A stretch of DNA of 64,000 nt from a bacterium (GTDB taxonomy: Bacteria > Hinthialibacterota > Hinthialibacteria > Hinthialibacterales > Hinthialibacteraceae). The stretch spans positions 1-64,000 of the forward strand of contig WGLV01000035.1 in assembly GCA_016125385.1 (NCBI GenBank), read 5' to 3'. The notes under the pieces were generated by a model. The model had not been told where the DNA came from. It made no database searches and worked only from the letters and a program-made list of their open reading frames with translations. Both the position numbers and the translations under genes were made by a program. The first letter of the stretch is position 1, and each line of letters opens with the position of its first letter. This document shows, piece by piece, positions 51,323 through 59,597 of this stretch.

Positions 51323-51386
51323 TCCCGCTGGTCGCTGAGATGAGCGGGATCGAGTAGCGTTTTCCTCCCCCAAAATATGGGGGAGG
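51323..51386 (+). repeat. 64-bp intergenic repeat, copy 2
   Basis: Direct repeat of 50950-51013 at a distance of 373 bp. The palindrome centre is changed to CAAAATATGG. With its neighbours it fills the 732-bp gap between dprA and tgt, where no gene is visible. Confidence 0.85.
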
Positions 51387-51522
51387 CGCAGGAGGGGGTT
51401 GTCAAACCGCGCCTGTTGGCCGCTGAGGCGAGCCAAATGAATGCTCTTGGGCTTGGTCTTGAAACACGCTGATTTTACAGCGAAGCGTTCTATAGAATTC
51501 AACTGTAACACTGGTAAAAATC

Positions 51523-52638
51523 ATGCCGTCTTCCTGTCTTCAATTTGAAATCTTCCATCAATCCGGCCGCGCCCGCGTGGGCCGCGTAACCACGCCCCAC
51601 GGCGCGTTTGACACCCCCGCCTTCATGCCGGTCGGCACCAACGCCACCGTCAAGGCGATGACGCCTGAAGAGGTCGCCGAAACCGGCTCGCGGATTCTGC
51701 TCTGCAACGCCTACCATCTTTTCATGCGGCCCGGTCAGGACCTCGTCGCCCGTATGGGCGGCCTGCATGAATTCATGAACTGGCGGCGTCCCATCCTCAC
51801 CGACAGCGGCGGCTTTCAGGTCTACAGCCTCGCCCCGCTGCGCAAGATCGATGAAGACGGCGTGACCTTTCGCTCTCACATCGACGGCGGCGAGTATCGC
51901 TTTACCCCCGAAAGCGTGATGAAGCTGGAAAACGATCTCGGCGCCGACATCATCATGTGTTTTGATGAATGCACGCCCTACCCGGTGACGCGTGAATACG
52001 CCGAGCGTTCGGTTCAGATCACTTCCGGCTGGGCGCGGCGTTGCGTGGCGGCCCACGCGCGCGAAGATCAGGCCCTGTTCGGCATCGTGCAGGGCGGCGT
52101 GTTTCCCGATCTGCGCGAGCGCAGCGCCCTCGACCTGATCCCGCTCGATTTCCCCGGGTACGCCATCGGCGGCCTGATGATCGGTGAAGACAAAGACCTC
52201 ACCTGGCGCATGGTCGATTCGTTGTCCGGTCTGCTCCCGCGTGAAAAGCCGCGCTACCTGATGGGCGTCGGAACCCCCGAAGATTTTCTCGACGCCGTCG
52301 CGCGCGGGGTCGATATGTTCGATTGCGTCATCCCGACCCGCATGGCGCGCACCAGCCACCTGCTCACCTGGGGCGGGCGCCTGACCCTCAAACAGGCGCA
52401 ATACCGCGACGATGAGCGCCCCGTCGACGAAAACTGCCCGTGCTATTGTTGCCGCCACTACAGCCGCGCCTATCTGCGCCATCTCTTTCAGGCGGGCGAG
52501 ATTCTCGCCTCCCGTCTCGCCAGTCAGCACAACATCACCTTCTATCAGCAGTTCATGGGCCGCTGCCGCGAAGAAATCCGCCAGGGAACCTTCGATGCTT
52601 TCCATCGGCAATGGTTCGCCGATCACCCCAGGCCCTGA
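51523..52638 (+). CDS. tgt: tRNA-guanine transglycosylase
   Basis: Exchanges guanine-34 of Asp, Asn, His and Tyr tRNAs for the queuosine precursor. The 371-residue enzyme has catalytic Asp94 in 'TDSGGFQVYSL', nucleophile Asp267 in 'MFDCVIPTRMAR', 'GGLMIGE' for base recognition, and the zinc site Cys305, Cys307, Cys310 and His336. Spacing of the zinc ligands matches the Zymomonas enzyme. No Shine-Dalgarno sequence precedes the ATG. Queuosine biosynthesis genes are not nearby. Confidence 0.96.
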   Translation: MPSSCLQFEIFHQSGRARVGRVTTPHGAFDTPAFMPVGTNATVKAMTPEEVAETGSRILLCNAYHLFMRPGQDLVARMGGLHEFMNWRRPILTDSGGFQVYSLAPLRKIDEDGVTFRSHIDGGEYRFTPESVMKLENDLGADIIMCFDECTPYPVTREYAERSVQITSGWARRCVAAHAREDQALFGIVQGGVFPDLRERSALDLIPLDFPGYAIGGLMIGEDKDLTWRMVDSLSGLLPREKPRYLMGVGTPEDFLDAVARGVDMFDCVIPTRMARTSHLLTWGGRLTLKQAQYRDDERPVDENCPCYCCRHYSRAYLRHLFQAGEILASRLASQHNITFYQQFMGRCREEIRQGTFDAFHRQWFADHPRP

Positions 52639-52800
52639 TCGGCCGCCTGTTTTGGTTTCATCGCAAGCGGCGGCCCCATTCAGGATGAAATCGCTCCGCG
52701 ACTGAAATAAAACTCCAAAAAAAAACACCGGACAAAATATTTATCCCACGATAGATTAACAGAGCAATCAATCACTTCCATAATGGGGGGAACCATCAGA

Positions 52801-54468
52801 ATGGCTACGCGCCGTGGTTTTGCATTGCGCCGACTCATTGTTGCAACCTTTGCTCTCACCCTCGCCTCTCTCGCCGCCTCCGCTGTCGAACCGGTTACGT
52901 TGGCTGATTTTCCAACCTACGTCCGGTCGTGCGTTTTCTCGCCGGATGGTGAAAAGGTGATCGCGAGTGATGACGCTGGGCTGATTCAAATTTGGGACTG
53001 GCGATCTGAAACGCTCATCCACCAATTTAAATCCAATGTGGCCGGTAACGATCTTAATTATCCTGGTTTTGCATATGGCGCCACTTTCACGCCCAATGGA
53101 GCCGAGATCGCATTTGTTTCACCAACAGCCGCTGTACCGCCATCGACTCATACTGGAAACGCGGTGCAATTCTGGGATGCGAATACTTATCAGTTCCTTC
53201 GCGAATTTGAACTGGGTTTTTTGAACACCAAAAAATTGAATTTTTCGCCGGACAGTACAAAACTGGTGACGGAAGGGGAAGTGGACGCGGGGGTCTATGA
53301 TGTTCAGACAGGAACCCAGCTGAGCCGCTTGCAAACTTCAGATCAATCGGATGTTATCTTTGCGCGCTATTCTCCTTCTGGAGACGTGATTGTGACGGGG
53401 CAACATACCAGTATTTTTGTTTGGGATGCAAACACGTATCAACTGATTACTGAACTTCAGGAGCAGCGTGGAGATATTGATGACGCGGTTTTTTCCCCTT
53501 CCGGTGATCGATTGTATACGCTTGGGTATGATGGAATTATCGAATGGGATATGAAATCGTATTCCCGTCTGAAATTTTATCCGCTTGGCAACTCTGGCGG
53601 CGTGAATTTATTTCTGGACTCCAGGGGAAACCGGATTTGTGTATTTAAATACATAGGGGTGTTTCAATGGATTGAGCTGTCTACAGGAGAAATGGTTTTA
53701 TATGAACATGATCCCATTCAGTGCGGCCAGAGGGCGTGGGCCGAACAAATCGTTGACATCCATCCAGACGGCGAGCATATTGTGACCGGCAGCGAGGACG
53801 GCCTTTTGCGGATTTGGGACTTCCGTGCGGGGCAACTGCCGCCAAATACTCCCTCCCAGACGGTCGATTTGATCGATTACAACACGTTCAGCGGCGAGGA
53901 TGCCGCATCGAATGGCGTCGTGTTGTTCCCCGGCGGGTTCAGTGGATTCCCCTCGGGTACGATCGCCTTCGGTGAAATCGATCGGCCACTGCCCAAACGC
54001 CAGCCGCCCGCCCCCAGCGACGGACGCGGCGTGAAGATCACCGTCGGCCCCGGCGAGGTGATGACCTTCGTCGACCGCCCCTTCACCGCGAACTCTCAAA
54101 CCAGCGTCAGTTGCTTCGTCAAAGTCGGCCAGACTCCGTCGCAGGAAAAAGACCTCTCCATCTCCATCGGTGTGATTCCCGATGACGGTTCGAACAAACT
54201 GTCGATCGCGACCTATTCAGAACTTGCCTCCTACTTTACCGATTACCGGCTGATTACCTCCATCTGCGCGATGAATAAGGGCGTCTTCCGCCCGGTGGTG
54301 CAGGTTGCGAACGGTTCATCCAGCGAGACCCATACGGTGTATATCGATAACCTGTGGGTGCATGCCCTGCCCACCAACAGCCCGGTATTTCGCTTCTCAT
54401 TCGAGCAGACCAACTCGTTGCTCTCTCGCCGCTACCCCGACGATCCCTTCGCGATTCCAGCCGAATAA
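52801..54468 (+). CDS. Secreted WD40-repeat protein with C-terminal beta domain, paralog 1
   Basis: A 555-residue precursor with a signal peptide ending near 'ASLAASA'. About seven WD40-like blades follow ('VRSCVFSPDGEKVIASDDAG', 'LIQIWDW', later 'GEHIVTGSEDGLLRIWDF'), forming a beta-propeller to about residue 350. The last 190 residues are a separate all-beta domain beginning 'GVVLFPGGFSGFPSGTIAFG' and containing 'VGPGEVMTF' and 'YIDNLWVHALP'. It is a tandem duplicate of the next gene, including the terminator. Probably an exported protein-binding scaffold. ATG 52783, six codons earlier, is an alternative start. Confidence 0.82.
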   Translation: MATRRGFALRRLIVATFALTLASLAASAVEPVTLADFPTYVRSCVFSPDGEKVIASDDAGLIQIWDWRSETLIHQFKSNVAGNDLNYPGFAYGATFTPNGAEIAFVSPTAAVPPSTHTGNAVQFWDANTYQFLREFELGFLNTKKLNFSPDSTKLVTEGEVDAGVYDVQTGTQLSRLQTSDQSDVIFARYSPSGDVIVTGQHTSIFVWDANTYQLITELQEQRGDIDDAVFSPSGDRLYTLGYDGIIEWDMKSYSRLKFYPLGNSGGVNLFLDSRGNRICVFKYIGVFQWIELSTGEMVLYEHDPIQCGQRAWAEQIVDIHPDGEHIVTGSEDGLLRIWDFRAGQLPPNTPSQTVDLIDYNTFSGEDAASNGVVLFPGGFSGFPSGTIAFGEIDRPLPKRQPPAPSDGRGVKITVGPGEVMTFVDRPFTANSQTSVSCFVKVGQTPSQEKDLSISIGVIPDDGSNKLSIATYSELASYFTDYRLITSICAMNKGVFRPVVQVANGSSSETHTVYIDNLWVHALPTNSPVFRFSFEQTNSLLSRRYPDDPFAIPAE

Positions 54469-54501
54469 CCTTCGCGAAACAGGTTCAAAGCGTCACCACC
54501 C

Positions 54502-54530
54502 GGCCGGGAGCGCTCCTCCCGGCCTTTTTT
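54502..54530 (+). terminator. Terminator after WD40 paralog 1
   Basis: GGCCGGGAG pairs with CTCCCGGCC (9 bp, 5-nt loop), followed by six T residues. About 50 bp around it are nearly identical to the terminator at 56303, including the downstream ACAGGCACGGGCGGA. Confidence 0.92.
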
Positions 54531-54656
54531 GTTTACAGGCACGGGCGGAGCCAGAGTCAGAAATGACAAAATTTTACAAGTTTCCAGAGTCAAATACGGT
54601 CAGGCATGATATGGTATAAAAAGTCTGAAGTCTCGGATTCAAAAGGGGGAATCGGG

Positions 54657-56294
54657 ATGAAGATAACTGGATTATTTCAACGATTGAACCGCTTGTTGAT
54701 CGGGTCGAGTATTTTATCGTGCTGTATTCTCCTGTCTTATGCGGAAAATCCGCTGACCCTTGGCGAGTTTTCCGCCCAGGTGAACGCCTGTTCGTTTTCG
54801 CCGGATGGAACCAGAGTAATCGCCGCCTCCGAAAACGGCGAGGTCAAAATCTGGGATTGGGCTTCGAAAACGCTGCGGAACCAGTTCACTCCCGAAGATG
54901 GCGCAAGCGTCATCAGCGCTTCTTATTCGCCCGATGGCTCTGAAATGATGACGGTGGTTACCATCCCGGGCATCTATGCTCCTGAGGCTCTGTTCTGGGA
55001 TGCCTCTTCGCTTTCGCTGCTTCGCAGCTTTCCTCTTGCCTCCGCCATTGCCTCTTACTCGCCGGATGGGTCAAAAATCCTGTCGAATGGCGATCAGGGC
55101 CTCGTGATCCACGACGCGCAAACCGGGGGCCATCTTGCCCGGTTAACGCCTCCCGAGCAACCGTATGTGAATTTCGCCACATATTCGCCGGACGGGGAAA
55201 CGATCGCTTTACAGGCCAGAACCGGTATATCGCTGTGGGATGCGGAAACCCATACGCTACGCGCCGTCTTGCAGGGCCATCGCGATCCAGTGGCCGATCT
55301 GGCTTTCTCGCGATCGGGAGACCGGTTGTTTTCGCTCGATTCACGAGGCGTCATCATTTCGTGGAACGCCGTGACGGGTGCCCGTTTGTTGAATTTTCCC
55401 TCCCCGGTCCAATTGGCTCGTCGGCTGTTTTCGAATCCCGAGTCTGAAATTCTGTATGTGCTTAATGCCAACGGAGAAGTCGCGTCCTATGACGCCGTGA
55501 CGGGAGAGCGCCGAAGCGGTTACATGGGCATTATCGATGGGCGGCCGTTCGATCAATCATACGCTGACATTCGGTTCGCGGGGCTTCATCCAACTCAACC
55601 GTTGATAGCGGCGGGAGACGCCGATGGAGGCGTACGGATTATCGACGTCAGCCAGCAAAACGATAAATCTGCCCTGATATACAATCAGGCCACGGAGCTG
55701 ATTGAAAGTAATGAGTTCAACGCCGGTGACGTCGAGTCGAACGGTCTGGTTCTCTATCCCGGCGGTTTCAGCGGAAAGCCTTCTGGGTCGATTGAATTTG
55801 GAGAGATTCCTCTGGCGAAACCCAAGCGTCAGCCGCCCGCGCCCAGCGATGGAAGCGGCGTCAAAATCACCGTCGGTCCCGGGCAGGTGATGACATTCCT
55901 CGCCAGCCCGTATGAGGCGCTCTCTCAAACCAGCGTAAGTTGTTTCGTCAAAGTCGAAGGCGGCCCTCCGGCGTCCAAAGATCTGGCGATTTCAATCGGA
56001 GTGGTACCGGATGGCTCTTCTGAAGACCTCTCTTTGACTACCTATTCCAAAACAAATGCTTATTTCTCCGACTACCGGTTGATTACGTCAATTTGCCCCT
56101 TTCCGCTGGGGATGTTCAGGCCGTTGATTCAAGCCGCCAACAACTCGGCGGCGGGTACGTACACGGTCTACATTGATAACTTGTGGGTTCATGAACTACC
56201 CAATAACAATCAGACCTTCCGCTTTGTATTCGAACAGTCAAACCGCTTGCTGCAAAGGCAATATCATGACGATCCGATCCCATCGGCGCAGTGA
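54657..56294 (+). CDS. Secreted WD40-repeat protein with C-terminal beta domain, paralog 2
   Basis: A 545-residue precursor with the same architecture as the preceding gene: signal peptide ending 'LLSYA', about seven WD40 blades ('VNACSFSPDGTRVIAASENG', 'EVKIWDW'), then the shared C-terminal beta domain ('VLYPGGFSGKPSGSIEFGEI', 'VGPGQVMTF', 'YIDNLWVHELP'). The C-terminal domains are much more alike than the propellers. ATG 54657 is used because of the GGGGGAATCGGG leader and the signal peptide; the frame is open further upstream. It has its own terminator, so each copy is an independent unit. Confidence 0.82.
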   Translation: MKITGLFQRLNRLLIGSSILSCCILLSYAENPLTLGEFSAQVNACSFSPDGTRVIAASENGEVKIWDWASKTLRNQFTPEDGASVISASYSPDGSEMMTVVTIPGIYAPEALFWDASSLSLLRSFPLASAIASYSPDGSKILSNGDQGLVIHDAQTGGHLARLTPPEQPYVNFATYSPDGETIALQARTGISLWDAETHTLRAVLQGHRDPVADLAFSRSGDRLFSLDSRGVIISWNAVTGARLLNFPSPVQLARRLFSNPESEILYVLNANGEVASYDAVTGERRSGYMGIIDGRPFDQSYADIRFAGLHPTQPLIAAGDADGGVRIIDVSQQNDKSALIYNQATELIESNEFNAGDVESNGLVLYPGGFSGKPSGSIEFGEIPLAKPKRQPPAPSDGSGVKITVGPGQVMTFLASPYEALSQTSVSCFVKVEGGPPASKDLAISIGVVPDGSSEDLSLTTYSKTNAYFSDYRLITSICPFPLGMFRPLIQAANNSAAGTYTVYIDNLWVHELPNNNQTFRFVFEQSNRLLQRQYHDDPIPSAQ

Positions 56295-56302
56295 ATCCAC
56301 CC

Positions 56303-56331
56303 GGCCGGGAGCATTCCTCCCGGCCTTTTTT
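56303..56331 (+). terminator. Terminator after WD40 paralog 2
   Basis: GGCCGGGAG pairs with CTCCCGGCC, followed by six T residues; duplicated from, or ancestral to, the terminator at 54502. Confidence 0.92.
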
Positions 56332-56414
56332 GTATACAGGCACGGGCGGATACGCAAGGAAACTGGCAAAACGAAACAGTGAATTGATAAAATCGAAAAA
56401 TGCGGAGAGAAGAA

Positions 56415-56504
56415 CGGAGGGGGAGGGATTCGAACCCTCGAAACCCTTTTGGGGTTTACACGATTTCCAGTCGTGCTCCTTCGGCCAGACTCGGACACCC
56501 CTCC
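56415..56504 (-). tRNA. tRNA-Ser (anticodon GGA)
   Basis: A 90-nt class II tRNA. The acceptor stem is GGAGGGG / CCCCTCC, the anticodon loop centres on GGA (reads UCC), a long variable arm built on AAACCC/GGGTTT follows, and the T arm is GAGGG-TTCGAAT-CCCTC. Discriminator G lies at 56415. CCA is not encoded. Confidence 0.95.
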
Positions 56505-56738
56505 CGATATTGGGCCGAATTGAACAAGTAGGCATTGTAGCGGCTCGCCCCCGCCAAGGCAATGCGCGCCGCCCGCTTCACGGCTCGAAAATACCTCCCG
56601 GTGATATCGAACGCGGAGTCGGCGGCAAATCTTTTTCTGCTGGACTAAACCACCCCCCGCGTATTACCGTCTTTTAGGGGTGAATGCGTTGACGTTGCCG
56701 AAAACCGGTATTTCCAACCTGGGGAAGGAGCGGGAGAG

Positions 56739-57332
56739 ATGGAGAGCGATTTCGAACTGATCCGGGGCGTCCGTCAGCGCGATCCCGGTGCGTTCGAGAT
56801 TTTCGTCCGGCGTTATCAGCATCGCATCTATTTCACCGCATTGCGCATGCTGGGCGACCGCGACGAAGCGCTCGACGCCGCGCAGGAGGTCTTCCTCAAG
56901 CTGTGGCGTTTCGCCCCCCGGCTGCGGCCCGACGTCCATCTCGAACGCTGGGCGTATCGGGTGGCGGTCAACGCCTGTATCGATCGCCTGCGCAGTCTGC
57001 GCCGGGTCGATACCGTCAACGATTCCGATAACCTGATCCTGCTCAGCCGGGTCGATAAGGGTTCTACCCCGGCTGAACACGCCCAACAAGCCGAAGAACT
57101 CAACGAGTTAAAGCGCGCGATGAACGATCTGACCGAAAAACAGCGCGCGGTGTTCGTCTTGCGCCACTTTCAGAATCTCAAACTGCAGGAGATCGCCGAA
57201 GTGATGAGCATGCCGCTGGGCACGGTCAAAGCCACCCTTCACCAGACGCTGAACAAACTGCGCGTGCTGCTGGAGGGAACCGTCATCCAGAACGATTCGC
57301 TGCGCCAGGCCGGCCCGGCGGGAGAGAGGTGA
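56739..57332 (+). CDS. ECF-type RNA polymerase sigma factor
   Basis: A 197-residue sigma70-family factor with regions 2 and 4 only. Region 2 reads 'ALRMLGDRDEALDAAQEVFL' then 'KLWRFAP'; region 4 reads 'LTEKQRAVFVLRHFQNLKLQ', 'EIAEVMSMPLGTVKATLHQT'. A strong AAGGAG precedes the ATG. It overlaps or abuts the anti-sigma gene and heads a run of pilin-type genes, making these its likely regulon. It resembles the RpoE group broadly, but the target promoter is not known. Confidence 0.94.
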   Translation: MESDFELIRGVRQRDPGAFEIFVRRYQHRIYFTALRMLGDRDEALDAAQEVFLKLWRFAPRLRPDVHLERWAYRVAVNACIDRLRSLRRVDTVNDSDNLILLSRVDKGSTPAEHAQQAEELNELKRAMNDLTEKQRAVFVLRHFQNLKLQEIAEVMSMPLGTVKATLHQTLNKLRVLLEGTVIQNDSLRQAGPAGER

Positions 57333-57337
57333 GTGCG

Positions 57338-57847
57338 ATGAAATTCACGTGTGATGAAATTCAATCCCGCTGGCCCGAGTACGTGTACCGCGAACTCACT
57401 GAACACGAACAGGCCGAGTTCGTCCGCCATCTCGAGCGCTGCCCCGCCTGCCGCGCCGAAGAAGCGAAATGGCGCGGCCTGCTCGCCCGGTTTGACGGCC
57501 TCGCCGCCGCCGATGACAGCGCCGAAGCCCCCGCCGAACTGGTGTTTCGCGTCAAGCGCCAGATTCGCCTGTATGAAGACTGGACGCGCCAGAACTGGGC
57601 CGCGATCCGCAACTGGGCGGCCAGCGTGGCCGCCTCGTGCCTGATCGTCTTCTTCGCCGCCTGGGCGCTGGTCGACCGGCTTCAACCCCTGGCGGGGCGC
57701 GCTCTGCCCGGCGCCGCGCATGAATCGCCTCTCTATCGTGGAATCTACCCGGGCGGCGTTATGCCCGGTGGAGTGTTAAGCCTCGACGCCGCGCCCCGCG
57801 CCGGCGACCGCTCGATCGGCTCGGCGACGGCCCGGCCTTCGTCCTGA
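57338..57847 (+). CDS. Zinc-binding anti-sigma factor with one membrane span
   Basis: The 169-residue protein opens with a ZAS-type domain: His31, Cys35 and Cys38 in 'HLERCPACRAEE'. One transmembrane segment ('ASVAASCLIVFFAAWALV', about residues 92-109) follows, then a short extracytoplasmic tail rich in Gly, Pro and Ala. Such proteins hold the neighbouring ECF sigma factor until a signal releases it. ATG 57338 lies 8 nt after GAGAGG; a GTG at 57329 overlapping the sigma stop is the alternative. Confidence 0.88.
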   Translation: MKFTCDEIQSRWPEYVYRELTEHEQAEFVRHLERCPACRAEEAKWRGLLARFDGLAAADDSAEAPAELVFRVKRQIRLYEDWTRQNWAAIRNWAASVAASCLIVFFAAWALVDRLQPLAGRALPGAAHESPLYRGIYPGGVMPGGVLSLDAAPRAGDRSIGSATARPSS

Positions 57848-57918
57848 CCGGCTGACGTGTTCTGAAATCGTACGTATCCACTAATCGTTTGTGAGAGAAA
57901 ATGGAAAGGAAAGGGACC

Positions 57919-58482
57919 ATGAAGCACAAAGTGCGCAATCGTGGATTTACGCTCATAGAATTAATGACCGTCATGGTGATCATCAGCCTGCTGGCCTCGA
58001 TCGCCGTGCCCAACTTTCTCAACGCGACGCTCCGCGCCCGCACGGCCCGCGCCATCTGCGATCAGGAACTGGTGATGTGGGCGCTGGAGACCTATCGTCT
58101 CGACGCCGAGGCCTACCCCGTCAACCGGGTGGCGGGGCGGTTTTCGCCTCCCGACCTGACGCCGCTGACCATCCCCATCCCGTACATGATGGCGTTGCCC
58201 CCCGACGCCTACATCGCGCCGTACAAACTGACCGAAAAAAAGATCAAAGAAGAACGCTCCGGCTACATCGGCTACACCTACGTCAACTTTCTTCAGCAGT
58301 ACAACGGCGAACGGCTCCCGCTTTCCCGCTTCGGCGGCAACGGAACCGCCAACTACGCCGTCATCAGCGTGGGGCCGCTGGTGGTTGAAGACGTCAGCTT
58401 CGATGAGGCGAGCGGCTTCACCAGCTACAACCCCTCGAACGGAGTCGTGTCGTACGGAAACATCGTGACCTTTGGTCCATAA
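57919..58482 (+). CDS. Type II secretion/type IV pilin-like major subunit (GspG-like)
   Basis: A 187-residue prepilin with a short basic leader, cleavage after Gly9, then Phe10-Thr-Leu-Ile-Glu14 and a 20-residue hydrophobic helix ('LMTVMVIISLLASIAVPNFL'). The mature domain includes 'DQELVMWALETYRLDAEAYP', a pattern shared with GspG and related pseudopilins. The prepilin peptidase is not in the window. GGAAAGGGACC precedes the ATG. First structural gene after the sigma/anti-sigma pair. Confidence 0.9.
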   Translation: MKHKVRNRGFTLIELMTVMVIISLLASIAVPNFLNATLRARTARAICDQELVMWALETYRLDAEAYPVNRVAGRFSPPDLTPLTIPIPYMMALPPDAYIAPYKLTEKKIKEERSGYIGYTYVNFLQQYNGERLPLSRFGGNGTANYAVISVGPLVVEDVSFDEASGFTSYNPSNGVVSYGNIVTFGP

Positions 58483-58495
58483 GGAGGCGATCGTC

Positions 58496-59560
58496 ATGGC
58501 CGCATTGAAATGGGACAACCTGCTGTTATTCGTCGAACAACTCGCCGCCGCGGCGAAACTCAACCTGCCGCTCGACAAGGCGATCGAAACCTTGAGTCAC
58601 GACGCGGGCGACGACGCCTGGCGCGGCGCGCAGAAAAACGTCGCCGAACTGGTGCGGTTGGGTTCGCCGCTGTCTGAAGCGATGGGCAATTACCCCGGCT
58701 ACTTTCCAACTCCGCTGCGCCGCATGGTTCGCGTCGCCGAAGAGGGCCAGGCCATGCCGCTCATGCTCGACAAGGCCAGCCGCTATCTCCAGTTCGCCGG
58801 CGAAATCAAAAACCGCCTGCAGAAGTGCATGATCTACCCGCTCATCATCTGGCTGATTCTGATGATCGACATGGGCGTGCTGATCTTTATCGTCGGCCCG
58901 AAGTACATGGATATCTATGACGGGCTTGATATGACGCCTCCTCCCCTCACCACCGGGCTGGTTCAGTACGGCCCGATGGTGGTGGTGTTTCTGATCGGCC
59001 TGGCGTTTTACCTGGCGTGGCTGGCGGTGGGCTTTCTCGGCGGGCTGGCTGAAAACCGAACCGGTCTCAACCGCTGGGCCGAGCGCGTCATGATCTACCT
59101 GCCCTTCTTCGGCGCCATCCAGCGCCACGCCAAAGCCGCCGAGGTGTGCGAGATTCTCTCGGCGCTTTCGGCGGGAGGCCGTTCCGCCCGCGAGGCGGTC
59201 ACGCTGGCCAAACAGGCGGTCGAAAGCCCCGTGCTTGAACAGGCGTTCGACGAGGTCGACGCCGCTCTGCTCTCTGGCGATGATTTCCAGCCGAAATCCG
59301 GCGAGACGCTGGTGCCGCGCGCCACCCTCTGGATGCTCTCCGAAACCGGCGCCGGCGAAGGCCTCTCCGAGACGCTCGACCGGCTGGCGCGTCATCACCA
59401 CCGCCAGATGGATCTCATGGCCAACCTGGCGCGCGAGACGCTTGAGCCCCTGTTGCTCATGCTGGTGGCGGTGATGGTGGCGTTTACCCTGCTGGCGTTT
59501 TACACGCCTATCATCAGCAACTTCCTGCCGCTGTTCTCGGTCACTCAGATCATCCGATGA
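58496..59560 (+). CDS. GspF/PilC-family inner-membrane platform protein
   Basis: A 354-residue protein with two T2SSF domains (about residues 8-125 and 210-340) and three to four membrane spans. Motifs include 'LPLDKAIETLS', 'RRMVRVAEEGQAMPLMLDKA' and, in the second half, 'SETGAGEGLSETLDRLARHH'. It anchors the pilus or pseudopilus assembly ATPase in the inner membrane. ATG 58496 follows a consensus AAGGAGG. The partner ATPase (GspE/PilB) is not encoded in the window. Confidence 0.92.
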   Translation: MAALKWDNLLLFVEQLAAAAKLNLPLDKAIETLSHDAGDDAWRGAQKNVAELVRLGSPLSEAMGNYPGYFPTPLRRMVRVAEEGQAMPLMLDKASRYLQFAGEIKNRLQKCMIYPLIIWLILMIDMGVLIFIVGPKYMDIYDGLDMTPPPLTTGLVQYGPMVVVFLIGLAFYLAWLAVGFLGGLAENRTGLNRWAERVMIYLPFFGAIQRHAKAAEVCEILSALSAGGRSAREAVTLAKQAVESPVLEQAFDEVDAALLSGDDFQPKSGETLVPRATLWMLSETGAGEGLSETLDRLARHHHRQMDLMANLARETLEPLLLMLVAVMVAFTLLAFYTPIISNFLPLFSVTQIIR

Positions 59561-59597
59561 ATGGGGCCTCCAGCAGGATGAAAATGGAGCAGGCGTG

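Noticed and set aside
50950-51386. Possible CRISPR array because of repeated units
   Set aside because: Only two copies 373 bp apart with no regular spacers and no cas genes; the units are palindromic intergenic repeats.
51499-52728. A 409-codon minus-strand frame opposite tgt
   Set aside because: The plus strand encodes a canonical tRNA-guanine transglycosylase with zinc site; the antisense frame is a shadow.
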